The position numbers and the translations under genes were made by a program. From Cryptomeria japonica (taxonomy: Eukaryota > Streptophyta > Pinopsida > Cupressales > Cupressaceae): a stretch of DNA of 64,000 nt. The stretch covers positions 366,307,667 to 366,371,666 of the forward strand of contig NC_081415.1 of assembly GCF_030272615.1 (NCBI RefSeq), written 5' to 3'. Positions 46,390-58,399 of the stretch are shown here, piece after piece (the first letter of the stretch is position 1; every line of letters begins with the position of its first letter). The notes below the pieces were generated by a model that did no database searches, was not told where the DNA came from, and saw only the letters and a program-made list of their open reading frames with translations.

Positions 46390-49300
46390 CTATGCCCAGT
46401 ACTTTTGAAGGTGCATGATATTTACAGGATCTGACAGAGGTTCACCATCTGGGGTTGCAAGCTGATATGCCCCTGAACCATAGGCTGCAGTAACTATGAA
46501 AGGCCCAACCCAATTAGGCTCAAATTTTCCTTTGATGATGTCAGTAGATTGTGTATTCTTCGGGTTCGCCTTTAGGACCAAATCTCTCACTTTGAAGTGT
46601 TTCCCTTTGACCTTCTTATTATAAGAGCGACAGAGATAGTTTTGATATGCTTGCAAATGTGTCAGGGCTGTCTGATGTTTCTCATCTAACATCTCAAGCT
46701 GATGCAATCTAGAGACTCTATGCGTCTCATCATCAATCAAATGTTGCAGGGAAACATGCAAAGAGGGAATTTCCACTTCCAAGGGTAAAATGGCTTCCGC
46801 ACCATACACCAAGGAATAAGGTGTTGCGCCAGTAGGTGTGTAGATGGAAGTGCGATAAGCCCATAGTGTTGGATTCAACTGTACATGCCAATCTCAACCA
46901 GTGTAATTGACAACCTTTTTCAAGATCTTAATGATGGTTTTATTTGATGCTTCGGCTTGACCATTACTTTGTGGATAGTAAGGACTAGAGAAACGGTGTT
47001 GGATTTGAAACTTTTCACAGAGTTCCTTGACATCTTTATTTTTGAATGGATGACCATTATCTGTGACTATTGCAAGGGGAACCCCATATCGGCATATGAT
47101 ATAATTCAGTAGAATCTTTGAAATTTGAACACTAGTGATATAGGTCATAGGGATAGCCTCGATCCATTTTGTAAAATATTCTATGGCTGTGATGATGAAT
47201 TTGTATCCATTTGCAGATGTCGAGTGAATCTTTCCAATAAGATCCAATCCCCATTGAGAAAAGGGCCACGGAGATATGACAGAGTGAAGTTCTTGAGCTG
47301 GCGCATGAATGTAATTTCCGTGTATTTGACATTTGTAGCATTTCTTGACAAAATCATGAGCATCCTTTTCCATGGTGGGGCAATAATATCCAGCACGAAC
47401 CAAATTTTTAGCTAGACTTAGACCATTGAAATGGCCCCCACATATACCATCATGAGCCTCACGTAAAGCCGTTTGTTCCTCATCAGAATCGAAACACCTG
47501 ACGAGGGTGTGGTTAAAGGAACGACGGTAAAGGGTGTCTGCGATGATGACATATTTGGCAGTTTGGCGTATGAAGGCCCGATGTTGGTTAGAGGAAAGGG
47601 TAGGTGGTAAGGTTTGGGATTTCAAATACCGATAGATGTCATTGTACCATGGGGAATTAGGACCAACAAGAACACACATCACATCTGCTGTCAAAATTTC
47701 AAAAGAAGGCACCAACAACTGTTTGACCAAAAATTCACATCTATCCATATTGTGGGGCATATTTAACATGGAAGCAATAGTTGCCATGGCATCTGCTAAC
47801 TTGTTTTGAATTCTTGGAACTTGACTGAAATGGATATCAGTAAATTTTGTCTTGAATAAATCCACCATATGCTTGTAGGGAAGAAGCTTTTCATCTTTTG
47901 TTTCATAGTCATCATTCACTTGATGGATGACTAACTGGGAATCTCCATAGACTTGCAAATGAGTAATGTTCCATTGGATTGCTATTCTAAGTCTTGTGAC
48001 CAAAGCTTCATATTCTGCAATATTATTGGTGCAATGGAAAGTGATCCTATATGACTTTGTGATAGCATCTCCTTGAGGGGTGACAAACAATATACCTGCT
48101 CCTGAGCCATACTTTGTGTGAGATCCATCAAAGTATAATTGCCATTCCTTAGAAGAAGTAAGAGCAAATACTGATTCATCAGGGAAATCTGTCAACATTG
48201 GATGATCATCATGAATAGGTGCCTCTGCAAGTTGATCTGCTATGATTTGTCCTTTTATTGCCTTTCTCTCAATGTACTCAATATCAAACTCACTTAGGAT
48301 CATAACCCACTTTGCCAGGCGACCTGTCAAAGCTACCCTGCTAGGCAAGTATTTCAAGGGATCAATTTTTGCAACTAGCAATGTCTGATGATTTAACATA
48401 TAGTTTCGAAGCTTCTATGTTGCAAATACCACTGCTAAACATGCCCATTCAATAGTTGAATAATTCAGTTCATAGCCCACTAGTGTCCGACTGATATAAT
48501 AAATAGCCTGTTCTTTGCCTTTCTCATCTTGTTCGACTAAGAGAGCTCCCAATGCCATTTCAGTTGCAGTGATATACAATATGAATGGCTTCCCTGTTAT
48601 AGGAGGCATTAGAATAGGTGGCGACATCAGATAATCCTTGAGAGTTTGAAATGCTAATTGACATTGCTCAGTCCATTTAAAAGTGACACCTTTATGCAAT
48701 AAATATTGGAAGGGATGACATTTGTCTACCAAGTGAGCTATAAACCGACAGATTGACTATAACTTCCCTTGCAAACTTCTTAGTTGACGGAGATTGGAAG
48801 GAGGAGGCATATCCATTATTGCTTTAACTTTTTCTGGGTCTACTTCTATGCCTCTGTGAGAAACAATGTACCCTAATAATTTGCCGGCTGTGACACCAAA
48901 GACACATTTCTTTGGGTTGAGTTTGAGCTTGTAGGTTTCCATTCAATCAAAGATTGGGCCAAGGATGGCTAGATGACTATCTCTTGTGACGGATTTGCAT
49001 AATAGGTCATCAACATAGTCTTCCATCAAAGTATGCATAAAATCATGGAAAATTGTTGTCATAGCTCTTTGATATGTTGCTCCAGCATTTTTAAGGCCAA
49101 AGGGCATCACATTTCAGTAGTAGGTACCCCAAGCACATGTGAATGCAGTCTTATGTTGATCTTCAGGAGCAATGCGAATTTGATTATATCCAGAAAAACC
49201 ATCCATCAATGATAGCATCTCATATCCGGCAGTCATGTCAACTATGATGTCTATATTCGGCAGTGGAAAGTCATCTTTAGGGCATGCTTTATTGAGATCC

Positions 49301-50631
49301 CTAAAATCCATACAGATTCAGATGCCCCCAGTTACTTTGCTAACTGGTACCAAATTTGAAATCCAATCTGCATAATCAATTGGTCTGATAAAGCCCACAT
49401 CTAATAATTTTTTGAGTTCTACTTTGACTAAGAGAGCCACTTGGGGATGCATCTTTCTAAGTTTTTGTTTGACGGGCTTGGCATCTGGTTTTAATGGCAA
49501 GTGATGAAGGACTAATTCTAGATCAAGGTTGGGCATATCTGCATAAGACCATGCAAAACTGATCTTCTTCTCAAGAAAGAAATTGACAAAATCTATCTTT
49601 TCTTGTTTTGATAGAGAAGCAGTGAAATGAATGACCTTAGGGTTGCCAGGTGTACCCAAATTTATCTCTTTGGTCATTTCCACAAGCAATGTTGATTTAT
49701 CCTGACTTGACGAGGGTATGTCCAATCTTCCACCTTTGGGCACCTCAAAGAGGTTTTCACCCACAGGTACATCTTTTATTTTTACTTTTCCATGATCAGA
49801 GAGTGCCTTACGGTTTTCACTCAAAGACCCATTCTTTTGATTTTTTACTTTTTCTTTTTCTTTTTCATTTTTATGACTAGAAGATGGAGTTGACTCCCTA
49901 AAATATGTTGTGGAATCTAAATCAATAGCAAACCCTACCTTATGATCGCCTTGTGGTATGCCTTCCCATAGTCCAAGGAATTTTGCAATTGCTTCGTCAT
50001 TTTGAAAACAATCCAATTTGAGTGGTTCTTGTTGGTTATGTTGGATAAGTTGTGGATAGACAAGGGGCATGTCATCATTGGTTTCAAGGAGAGTTAGGGC
50101 CAAGATGGTAAGGATAAAAATGTCTGTGGTATCACTGTCTGAACTGCTCGTATCTGATTCGGAGCTTGGGTCCCAGAATGACTCTATCCAAGCTTTAGGA
50201 CACGTTTTGGGAGGGGGAGTTATTTCATGTTTGTCTTCCATGGGCAAATCATCAGGGTCAAGGAAAACATTTTCAAGGGCATAGGAGCTAGAAGAGAAGG
50301 AACTCCACTCCCATTCATTGGAATCCATTTTAGGTTAGATATCCTCAGGTATTGTTTCATCATCAGAGTCAAGCCCCTTTCCACACATGGTCACTTTGGT
50401 AGACGAGGTTCCAATTCGCAATGGTACAAAACCTAACCCTAAAGTTGGATGTTGCATCTTAGGTATAATAGGTTCTAGTCTTCCTTTCTTGTCAAGGCCC
50501 AAACCACTGCAACCATCATATCCCTTTTTCTGATTTATAGTAAACCCTTTTCCATACCGCTCCACTAGCAATTTGACAGGTGGTGTATCATTTTGATCCT
50601 TATAAAGCCAATCTGTTACATCATCATCCAA
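46390..50631 (-). pseudogene. Tat pol: reverse transcriptase, dual RNase H, integrase
   Basis: One frame from 50631 to 46390, broken only by stops at 49318, 49114, 48943, 48757, 48415 and 46894. Order: a G-patch-like KGYDGCSGLGLDKKG (50530); a Ser/Asp/Lys-rich linker; reverse transcriptase with MDFRDLNKACPKDDFPLP, SGYNQI and catalytic YVDD (49020); a first RNase H (FILYITATEMALGALLVEQ, 48580); a second, archaeal-type RNase H (YFDGS, AEYEAL, YGDSQL, LADAMA, 48130-47790); the HHCC zinc finger (HDGICGGH to CYKC, 47450-47325); the integrase DDE residues in WGLDLIG, VTDNGHPF and NGQAEASN (47245-46950); and a C-terminal chromatin-proximal part ending NIMHLQKYWA. In an intact copy it copies and integrates the element. 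Confidence 0.93.
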
Positions 50632-51390
50632 AGTTTCCTTGTTAAGTTCACCCCATTTGTAAATGTAGTGGGGGGCTGATATTGAATGACTGTCTTAGCT
50701 TCCTTTTGCAACAAATGTGGTTTTCCATGTGATTTTGGAGATATTGGTAAATTCCCAATGAGGAATGTTTGAGCCATTGAATACTCTCTGCATCCTTGGT
50801 CCTGTATCTTCAATTTTCCTTTGACAACATCTAACAACTTATTAGGATCCACATAATTATGTGAGTGGGCCTCTCTATTGACTTGGACTTGTTGCTACGG
50901 GGAATCCTTTAGATTAGCACAAAATTGAAATGGATTATGATCTCCTGGAATTGTTATCTCAGTCCCATTGTAAGGATATTTTAAACACTGATGATAAGTA
51001 GATGGAACTGCTTTCATTGCATGGATCCACGGATGGCCCAAAATCATATTGTAAGGGAGATTGAGGTCTAGGACCTGCAGGAAAGTGTTTTCTGTCACTG
51101 GACCTACTCTGATAGGCAATGAAATTACCCCTTTAGATGGGTGCTCAACATCATTATATGCTTTGATTGTTATTCTTCTGGAAGAATCAATGTCATTTTC
51201 TGTATAACCAAGACTAATGACTACTCTCAAGGTATAGATGTTAAGACTTGCTCCGCCATCTATCAAGACTCTTCGGATCTTGCAATTATGGACAAAGACT
51301 TCAAGATGTAAAGGATCATTATGAGGGAGCTTATCAGGGGAAATATTGTTATCAGAAAAGACAACATGTTGGGAAATAGCGAGATGTCCA
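50616..51390 (-). pseudogene. Tat aspartic protease region
   Basis: A different frame from the following pol. It reads VLIDGGASLNIYTLRV at the active site (DGG in place of DTG or DSG, as is common in this lineage), then a beta-rich stretch and YNMILGHPWIHAMKAVPSTY, the conserved C-terminal block of gypsy proteases. It is separated from gag by a TGA at 51393-51395 and from pol by a shift in a G run near 50640-50650. It cleaves the gag-pol polyprotein in intact elements. Confidence 0.85.
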
Positions 51391-51392
51391 AT

Positions 51393-54300
51393 TCAGGCTT
51401 GAAACTGGTCAACATCAATGTCTGTCAGGATAGTGGACTCAGTTAAAGCTTTATCTAGGACTATGCGATGCATAGGGGACATTTTCAACAACTCAAGAAT
51501 TGATATTTGTGTAGGTGTCTTTCCCAGATGATCTAGGAGATTATACTGACTCGTAGGAGTTGATTTGGGAGGAATTGTAGGAGCTCCTTTTAGAACTATT
51601 TTGGATCGACGAGTGGTGACTGTGCAAGAAGGACCTTGCCCCTTTATTCTTATGGTGGAAACACACTCATTTGACGCTTGAAAACAATTGATGACATTGT
51701 TATAACCAGTATTTGCATAATTAAGATTCGTTGTTTGGGTAGAGTTTGAAGAAGATGCTTTGCCCTTGTCATGATCAAGCAAAGGAGTTTTGAAAATTGT
51801 ATGATCAGTGTTAGAGGTCGCGTTGGGTGGGTCTACCTCAATTATTCCTTGATCTAACAAGTCTTGAATCATATGTTTCAATTGAAAACACGATGCGGTT
51901 TTATGTCCTTTTGATCGATGGTATGAACACAATATGCATTATCATTCCACCAATGCGGCTTTACCAATGGTTCTTCCTTAACATCTAGTAACTTGATAAA
52001 ATTTTCTTGTATCAATTGTTTCATTACTGATTCAATAGGCTCTCCCAATGGCATAAACTGTCGAGGAGGCCCATCCCTTGATCTGAAAGGTTTTCATTGC
52101 TGGTTTTGTTGCTGACCTTGTTGTTGATTATACTGTTGGTATTGCAGCTGTTGAATAACATTGCTGCTTGTGTCTGATTTTGTTGCATAGCCGAAATATT
52201 AGGAGCACTCAATTTCTTTATCATGAACTTGGGTTGATTTGCATTCACTGCTCTTGCATCGACAACTCCATCATTAGTGACATTCTTGTTTTTGTACCAA
52301 AATCTATTTTTGTCCCCTGAATTGTTTGTGTTGTCACTATCTTTGTTGAGCTTAATGAGTCCCTTAGCTACAAGAGAATTTTAAATGTTCATCCCTTTCT
52401 TAATGAGCTTCTCAATGGTACTAGGACTTTTTAGTTTGATCTCATACATCATTTCTGGGACCAAATTTTGAATAAATAAGTTCACTTGTTCTTCAGGTAT
52501 ATCTAGGGAAGAACGACTGCACAAGCTTCGCCATCTTTGTAAGAAAGTCACTAATGGTTCACCTTGCTTTTTCTTTGTGTTGCATAAATCTGACATGGTC
52601 ACTTCATTGTCAATGTTGAATGCGAAGTGGGATATAAACTTTTGAGCCAGTTTCGACCATCTCTTTATGTTCCCTAGCAAATGCGAATACCAATCCATGG
52701 CTTGTCCTATGAGACTTCATGCGAATAAGCGCATCAAATATGTTTCCTTGTAGCTCACTTCAGTACATGCTGTGAAAAATGCTCGAATATGGTCTTTTGG
52801 ATTGCCTTTCCCTTTATATTTCTCAAAATTAGGTGCCTCAAAATGCTTAGGAAAGGGAGGCATGTACAAGCTCTTGTCAAATGGATTAGGACATAAATCT
52901 TGATCTGTGTATAATTTCTTTGTCCCTTTGGTTTGTAATGTGTCGATTTGTCATTGTAACTTCTCAAGCTATTGTGCAATTGTGTCAGATAGTGAAGATT
53001 TTGGAAGTCCATCATTCATTCTTGGGTGTACTCTTTGTCGATACATCATGCTCTCCATTGGCTGTTGATGCTCTAAAATTGTTGTCTTTGGTGTCTCTGG
53101 CATATAAAGTTCTTGATACAGCTCTTGTTGCTGTGGTTGTGCCATGCCTTGACATTGACCCTTTTGCTGTGCTTCTTGTGATGGGATCATCATTTGTAGC
53201 CTTGGTTGATATTGCAATTAAGGGCATTGTTGATATTGCATGGACATTAGTTGTGGTTGTGATGTATGATAACTTGTTTTTCCTAGCACATATTGAGGCA
53301 CATGTTGTTGTTGATGCTAACGAATCAGAATTTTCTGACTTTGTGCCAATTGTTGTTGTCCTGATGTAAATCCCATCATTTGCAAAAAACTTTGTTTGGG
53401 AGGTTTCTGTTGTTTCTCCTTTAGATGGGGTATGGCACTTGCATTGACTTGCTGTGTTGTTTTTCCAATCCATTGTGGTGGTTGCAAGTTTGAATTGACT
53501 TGTAATGGTGCAGAAGACACTGCAACTTGTTGTTGAATGCGATATTGTTGTTGTTGTGCATTGCTTGTTTGCGCATTCGATTGTGCCTTTTGTGCATTCC
53601 TCAATTGTTGCAACACTTTTTGTTGGTGCACATTACTATTTGTGGCTCTTTGTGTTGCCACTATCGAAGGATCTGTCACAATATTTTGCATAACGGGTAC
53701 TTGAGTATTTGCCAAACGTATTGAACTTGATGGGACATATGAACTTTGTTGCATTGCAGAATTTTTTTGAACATTCGTAAGATCAGGCCTTCCAGTCGTA
53801 AAGCTTTCTTGCATCTTAGATTTGGATCCACTTTTAGGTATTCGAGGAATCACTTCTTGTTGAGGGACACCTGTCAACATTTGTGTGGCCATCATTTGAT
53901 CTTGTGTTAAAGGTGTTGCATTAAACAATGAATTGTTTATTGTTTCGAATGTTGACTTTTGTGGAATAGTCACTGTCAAAGTTTTTGAAGCACGCTTACT
54001 CAACAACGTGTGTTGAGGTTCTTGTTGCACATTTTCTTCATTTGGATGTGGAGAGAAACTTAACAGATCATCGCCTTGTTGTTTTTGCACATTAGTTTGC
54101 TCATTTGAGGAGGTCACATTACTCATCATATCAAGATATTTTTGTGGAAACATCTTAAAGACCTTGTTCAAGAATTTATCCATCCTTTTTGTCAACTTTG
54201 GATCTTTAAGGAGCATATCAACATCATCAGAAGCATTGGAATCTGATGAAGAATTTGGTAAAACATTTGGATTTATTTCTTGTTGAATGCCTTGATCTGA

Positions 54301-54627
54301 ACCAAATCCTTGTGAAAGAGTTTGTTGCTTATGTAATGTTTGAGTTTGAATTTCATGTTGCAGGTTCAGTTGATTCCAGTCAAAAGGTGCATTTTCCCTT
54401 GGCATTGGTGGAACACTCCCATATCCTAGTTTCATGGGTACAAACACTGGCTGATATAATGGAGGTGGTCCAAGTTGAACCATTCCATATTGTGGTAATG
54501 ATGTGTTTGACGAACCTTCAATTTGTAATGTTTGACTAGGTTGAAACTGTGAGTTTGATACGTTGTCAATGGGTTGATATGTTGGTTTGCCCATCTTCTT
54601 AGATTTTGACCTTGTTTCAACAAGCAT
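51393..54627 (-). pseudogene. Tat gag, glutamine-rich
   Basis: Starts at ATG 54627 (MLVETRSKSKKMGK); an in-frame ATG at 54693 is an alternative. The first 700 or so codons are rich in Gln, Asn and Ser. The capsid core is at 53010-52390 (MPPFPKHFEAPNFEKYKGKG, AMDWYSHLLGNIKRW, FLQRWRSLCSRSS). The single zinc knuckle reads CSYHRSKGHKTASC (51932) after an apparent 2-base insertion. A linker with GKTPTQISILELLKMS follows. Stops at 53317 (TAG), 53218 (TAA), 52969 (TAG), 52717 (TGA) and 52381 (TAA). The long Q-rich N-terminus is unusual. Confidence 0.88.
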
Positions 54628-54699
54628 GTCACTATGCAAATGCAATTTTTTTGGGATTTTTTTAATTTTAAAAGGATGATGTATGATATGCAACTAAAT

Positions 54700-56290
54700 G
54701 CAACCTAAATAGATGAAAATGCAATCTATGGCAAGAATGCAACCTATGTTTTTGTTGTTTTTCAAGATTTGGACAAACTTTTTGGAATGCAAACCTAAAG
54801 ACTCAACCTTGGGAAGTTGAAATGAAGCCAAGACCTTAAAGGACAAAGGACCAAATGACAATAGGACAAATTGACAATGTCTCACCTATATGCTTGGATA
54901 CTAAGCTAGGTTTGACAAAAATGATATTAATGAAAGGACAAATTTTAGACAAGGTCAAGACTCCCTAACAACAACTTAGGGTATCATCCAAAGTTTTGAT
55001 TTTTGAAGTTTGACAAACCAAATTTTTGAGACTAAATGCAAGAAGGCAATGATTATAACAATGAATTAGGATATGACATGAAAATGATCTAAGGATATGA
55101 TATGCCAAGATGAAGCCAATACAAGATGACAATACAATGATAAGGATATGCGAAGACCAATGGCTTGGAATATGCAAAATGCAACCTAGGCAAGACCTAA
55201 TTTTAGCATGACAAGGATAATGCATGAATGTCACCTAAATGGAAATCTAGCTTGGATATGACAATGAAATGCAAACTTAGGGAAATGATTTTGAACCTAA
55301 GTGCAAAATGAGGACGCTTGCAATGAAAAGGACTAAAATGAAGGGAGATGACAATATGCCCTAGGACCTAAGTTGGACTATGCAAAATCTAGCCTAAAGT
55401 GACATGAATTTTGAAACAAAGATATTCAATGTTTTGACAAGCCATGTTCAAATGTTGGATGAATAATTGGACAAATTTGGACTTTTGTTTGGATTTTGTT
55501 TTAAATTGAAGGTTTTTGATTTTGAAAACCCAAGTTGATTATGAGCACTTTTGAAAGTTTGTTTTTGATTTAACCTTTGACAATCACGGAAGACAAAATG
55601 TTTGTTTGACTTTGACTCAAGACAATCAAGCACATTCACAAAAAATCCTATGGCTGGCAAGGGCAATATCTGTCAAATCCTCTAACCATAAAATACAACA
55701 CTCAGCCAGATAGCTTGACGCTTGGTAGCACTGGCTCCCCCTTATAGTGCACTCACTTCTCAGGCAAACCAAGCTTCGAGTTCAAGGGGCATCACTTCCC
55801 AAGAACTTGCTATCTCTAACTGAGGAGTACATGAGAGGTGTCTTCGGCATGCGTGTATCACAACACTTAAGCCAATAGATAGAAGGATTTTGGCATCTAA
55901 AAACAAGAGATTCTAGTAAGGGCATCCGTTCGGGTGGGTATTGATCCGGCGAATAAATCATTGCAATACCATTCCAGCACCCATTGTCTACAACTTTTGT
56001 TGCATCCACAGTTATTTAGAGTGGTTCAGAAGAGCTTGGCTTTATCCCGTCACCACTTTGGGTCGTTCCCTCTCACCAATGCCTGTGCGAAGTGCCAGGC
56101 AAATCGAGAGGCAAGCCCAGTTCTAAGGGTTAAAACATTCAATCAAATTAAAAACAGATAAAGCATGCATGGTGTTCATTAACCTTTAAGAAATGAAATG
56201 TGCAACTACTTTAAAAATTGCAAGCAAGATGTTTTAATGAGAGCCTTTGACCGCGTCCTGCATAAGATTCATTAGTAGTTGCATTTTTAG
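54700..56290 (-). other. Tat leader and 5' untranslated region
   Basis: No coherent frame. 54900-55660 is rich in ATGACAA and ATGCAA phrases. 55700-56120 has higher GC and short frames in both directions. It lies between the primer-binding site and gag. Confidence 0.6.
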
Positions 56291-56293
56291 TCT

Positions 56294-56311
56294 TCGTCAC
56301 ACGTAACGCCA
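56294..56311 (-). other. Tat primer-binding site
   Basis: Minus strand TGGCGTTACGTGTGACGA, three bases from the LTR end. It begins TGG as needed for pairing with tRNA CCA. The tRNA is not identified. Confidence 0.6.
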
Positions 56312-56422
56312 AGATGTTGCACAGAGAATTAGTACCAAAGAAAAACTAGAATGCAAGAAACAAAATGAAAACAAACAAATTTGCAAGTAAAAACAACTGA
56401 TTTCACCTCTGTTTCTGGCCTT

Positions 56423-56589
56423 GCACAGGCACAGAATGCCTCAACACAAGCGCAGAACCAATCAACACAGGTGCATAGAACTTAAACACAGGCGCAGAAT
56501 TATTAACACAGGCACAGAAAAATTCAACACCAGCATAGAAAACTCAAACACAGGTGCAAAAAACTTAAACACAAGTGCAAAAGTGTCCA
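56423..56589. repeat. Eight 21-bp repeats in the 5' LTR R-U5
   Basis: Eight diverged copies of ACACAGGCGCAGAANNATTCA, spacing 20-21 bases. They would lie in the transcribed leader. The other LTR of the same element lacks them. Confidence 0.85.
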
Positions 56590-57445
56590 AAGAGCTCTGA
56601 GTTGCCTTGTTTCTTGAGTTTTTCACCTACAAACAGCTCAAAAGCACTCAAAACATGGTTAAGGGGTTAGTTCACATTGGGGCTCGAAAATGTGATTAAT
56701 TCCCCCCTTTTCATTGAAGAAAATCATCCAATTTATAGACAAATTGGAGAGAGGAAAAGATGAGCATGAAGAGATTTGAAAGGAAATTCAAATCAAGAAT
56801 GACAAAATTATGACAAATGTGTGAAACTTTCTATGCAAGGTGTATGACAAATTATGCACAAATTATGACAAGTTGCTATGCAAGATGTATGACAAATTAT
56901 GACAAGATTGAAATGCCATTCCCATGACAAAAGGAAAGAGAGAAAATAGCCTCAATGATTGCAACAAATGGAAGCATAAACATAGGAGAAAATGAGGGAA
57001 TGAAATTAGGGGAAACATTAGAAAAATTAAAGAAAATAGGAGAAATAGAAATTAGGAATTAGGAGAAATTAGAAAATTAGAAAATTGAGGAAAAAGATGA
57101 AATAGAAATTAGGTGAATTAATTAATAGGTTTTCATCCATTAATTAATTCATGAAAGAGACCTAAGACTAAATAAATAGATTTATTTAACCCACAAAGAA
57201 GAAGAAAATGATTAAATGATCAAATCATAAAACCCTAGAAATAAGAGGACAAGGAATTAGGTCAAGACAACAAGAAATTAATGTAGGTTCAATCATGATT
57301 CTGATTGACAAAGGACCAATGTTGATAAATGATTGAGATTGGTTGACAAAAATCAATGACAAATTGACCAAGATTGACAAGGAGATCAAATTGATAAGCA
57401 CCAATTGAAGAGGAACAATGACTAATCGATCCAAATTGACATGAT

Positions 57446-57633
57446 TGAAAAGGACAAGGATCGATGACGAATCGATCACAAAATGACAAGATTGACAAGG
57501 ACAAGGATCGATGATGAATCGATCACAAAATGACAAAGCTGACAAGGACAAGGATCGATGATGAATCAATCGCAAAATGACAAGGCTGACAAGGACAAGG
57601 ATCGATGACAAATCAATCGCAAAATGATGAGAT
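57446..57633. repeat. Four 47-bp repeats with a palindromic core, 5' LTR U3
   Basis: Same array as at 43921-44108, with independent C-to-T and G-to-A changes in the palindromic cores (for example GAATCGATC to GAATCAATC). Confidence 0.9.
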
Positions 57634-58006
57634 TGACAAGTTGATAATCACAAATGATTACTAACAAGCTAAAGATGATTGAAAGATTGACAAGAGGACA
57701 AAACCCTAATTCTATCATCGATTAGGATTGACGATGTCCAAAATGATGATAAATGAGCACGCACCATGATGCGACTGGATAAAATCGACCAAAATCATGA
57801 CTGAAGATTGCTATCGACAAGACCTAATTTGAAAGTGATAAAAATGAGGAATGCAAAAGAAGGACTCGATGCTTGCAAATGATAAAGACCAAGTGCGCAA
57901 CATAGAAGAAATGTTAATGTGACGCAAGAACCCTAAAATAAGGCAATGTGCAAATGTTAAAGTATGACTCCACAAGCGTTGACCATTTTTAGACGTCTAC
58001 AGTATC

Positions 58007-58390
58007 AATAGTGAGTCACATTGAGGAAACCTATCCATAAATTAATGCCATTACTATTAAAAATCCTAATTGTGTTGCCAACACTAGGCACAATTAGGTT
58101 ATTGTGGAGAGGGATTCTTCTTCCCAAAAAGTCGCCCAATATGACATCCTAGAGCATCTTAGGAAGACTCTATCATAGTTATCTATCTTGGAGCTTCTTT
58201 TATATTCATCTATCCATAGGGACATATTGGATCACACCTTAATAGAATCATAAGTCCCTAGTGATATTAATCTAGATCAATTTTAAGCCATAGTGGGTCA
58301 GCTATATATATCCTCGTCTTATCAACCTATGTTTAGTTTAGCAAATATGTCATTTTTTGATCCATCAAATGTACCTAGTCAATAGAATTC
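58007..58390 (+). pseudogene. Older gypsy gag-protease linker remnant, right half
   Basis: Plus-strand reading gives QYDILEHLRKTLS, SILELLLYSSIHRDIL and VPSDINLDQF with interspersed TAG stops. The same linker is in the younger Tat element (LLDHLGKTPTQISILELLKM). It continues the remnant at 42220-42896 when the Tat element and one GTATC are removed. No protease follows. Confidence 0.6.
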
Positions 58391-58399
58391 TAATTTTAA

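Larger units (their letters stand above)
42902..58001 (-). mobile_element. Ty3/gypsy retrotransposon, Tat lineage
   Basis: A 15.1-kb element on the minus strand: 5' LTR 56315-58001, primer-binding site, leader, gag, protease, reverse transcriptase with two RNase H domains, integrase, a 1.9-kb non-coding 3' part, polypurine tract and 3' LTR 42902-44476. Flanked by GTATC. Two RNase H modules after the reverse transcriptase mark the plant Tat/Ogre branch of the non-chromoviral gypsy elements. LTR U3 regions differ at 6 of 180 positions counted at 43261-43440, so the insertion is younger than the copia but not recent. Stops and two frameshifts in gag-pol make it non-autonomous. Confidence 0.93.
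56315..58001 (-). mobile_element. Tat 5' LTR
   Basis: 1687 bases, starting TGTTGCACAG and ending GACGTCTACA in plus orientation, followed by GTATC. The U3 part (56692-58001) matches the 3' LTR; the R-U5 part (56315-56691) does not and carries a 21-bp repeat array. Confidence 0.88.
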
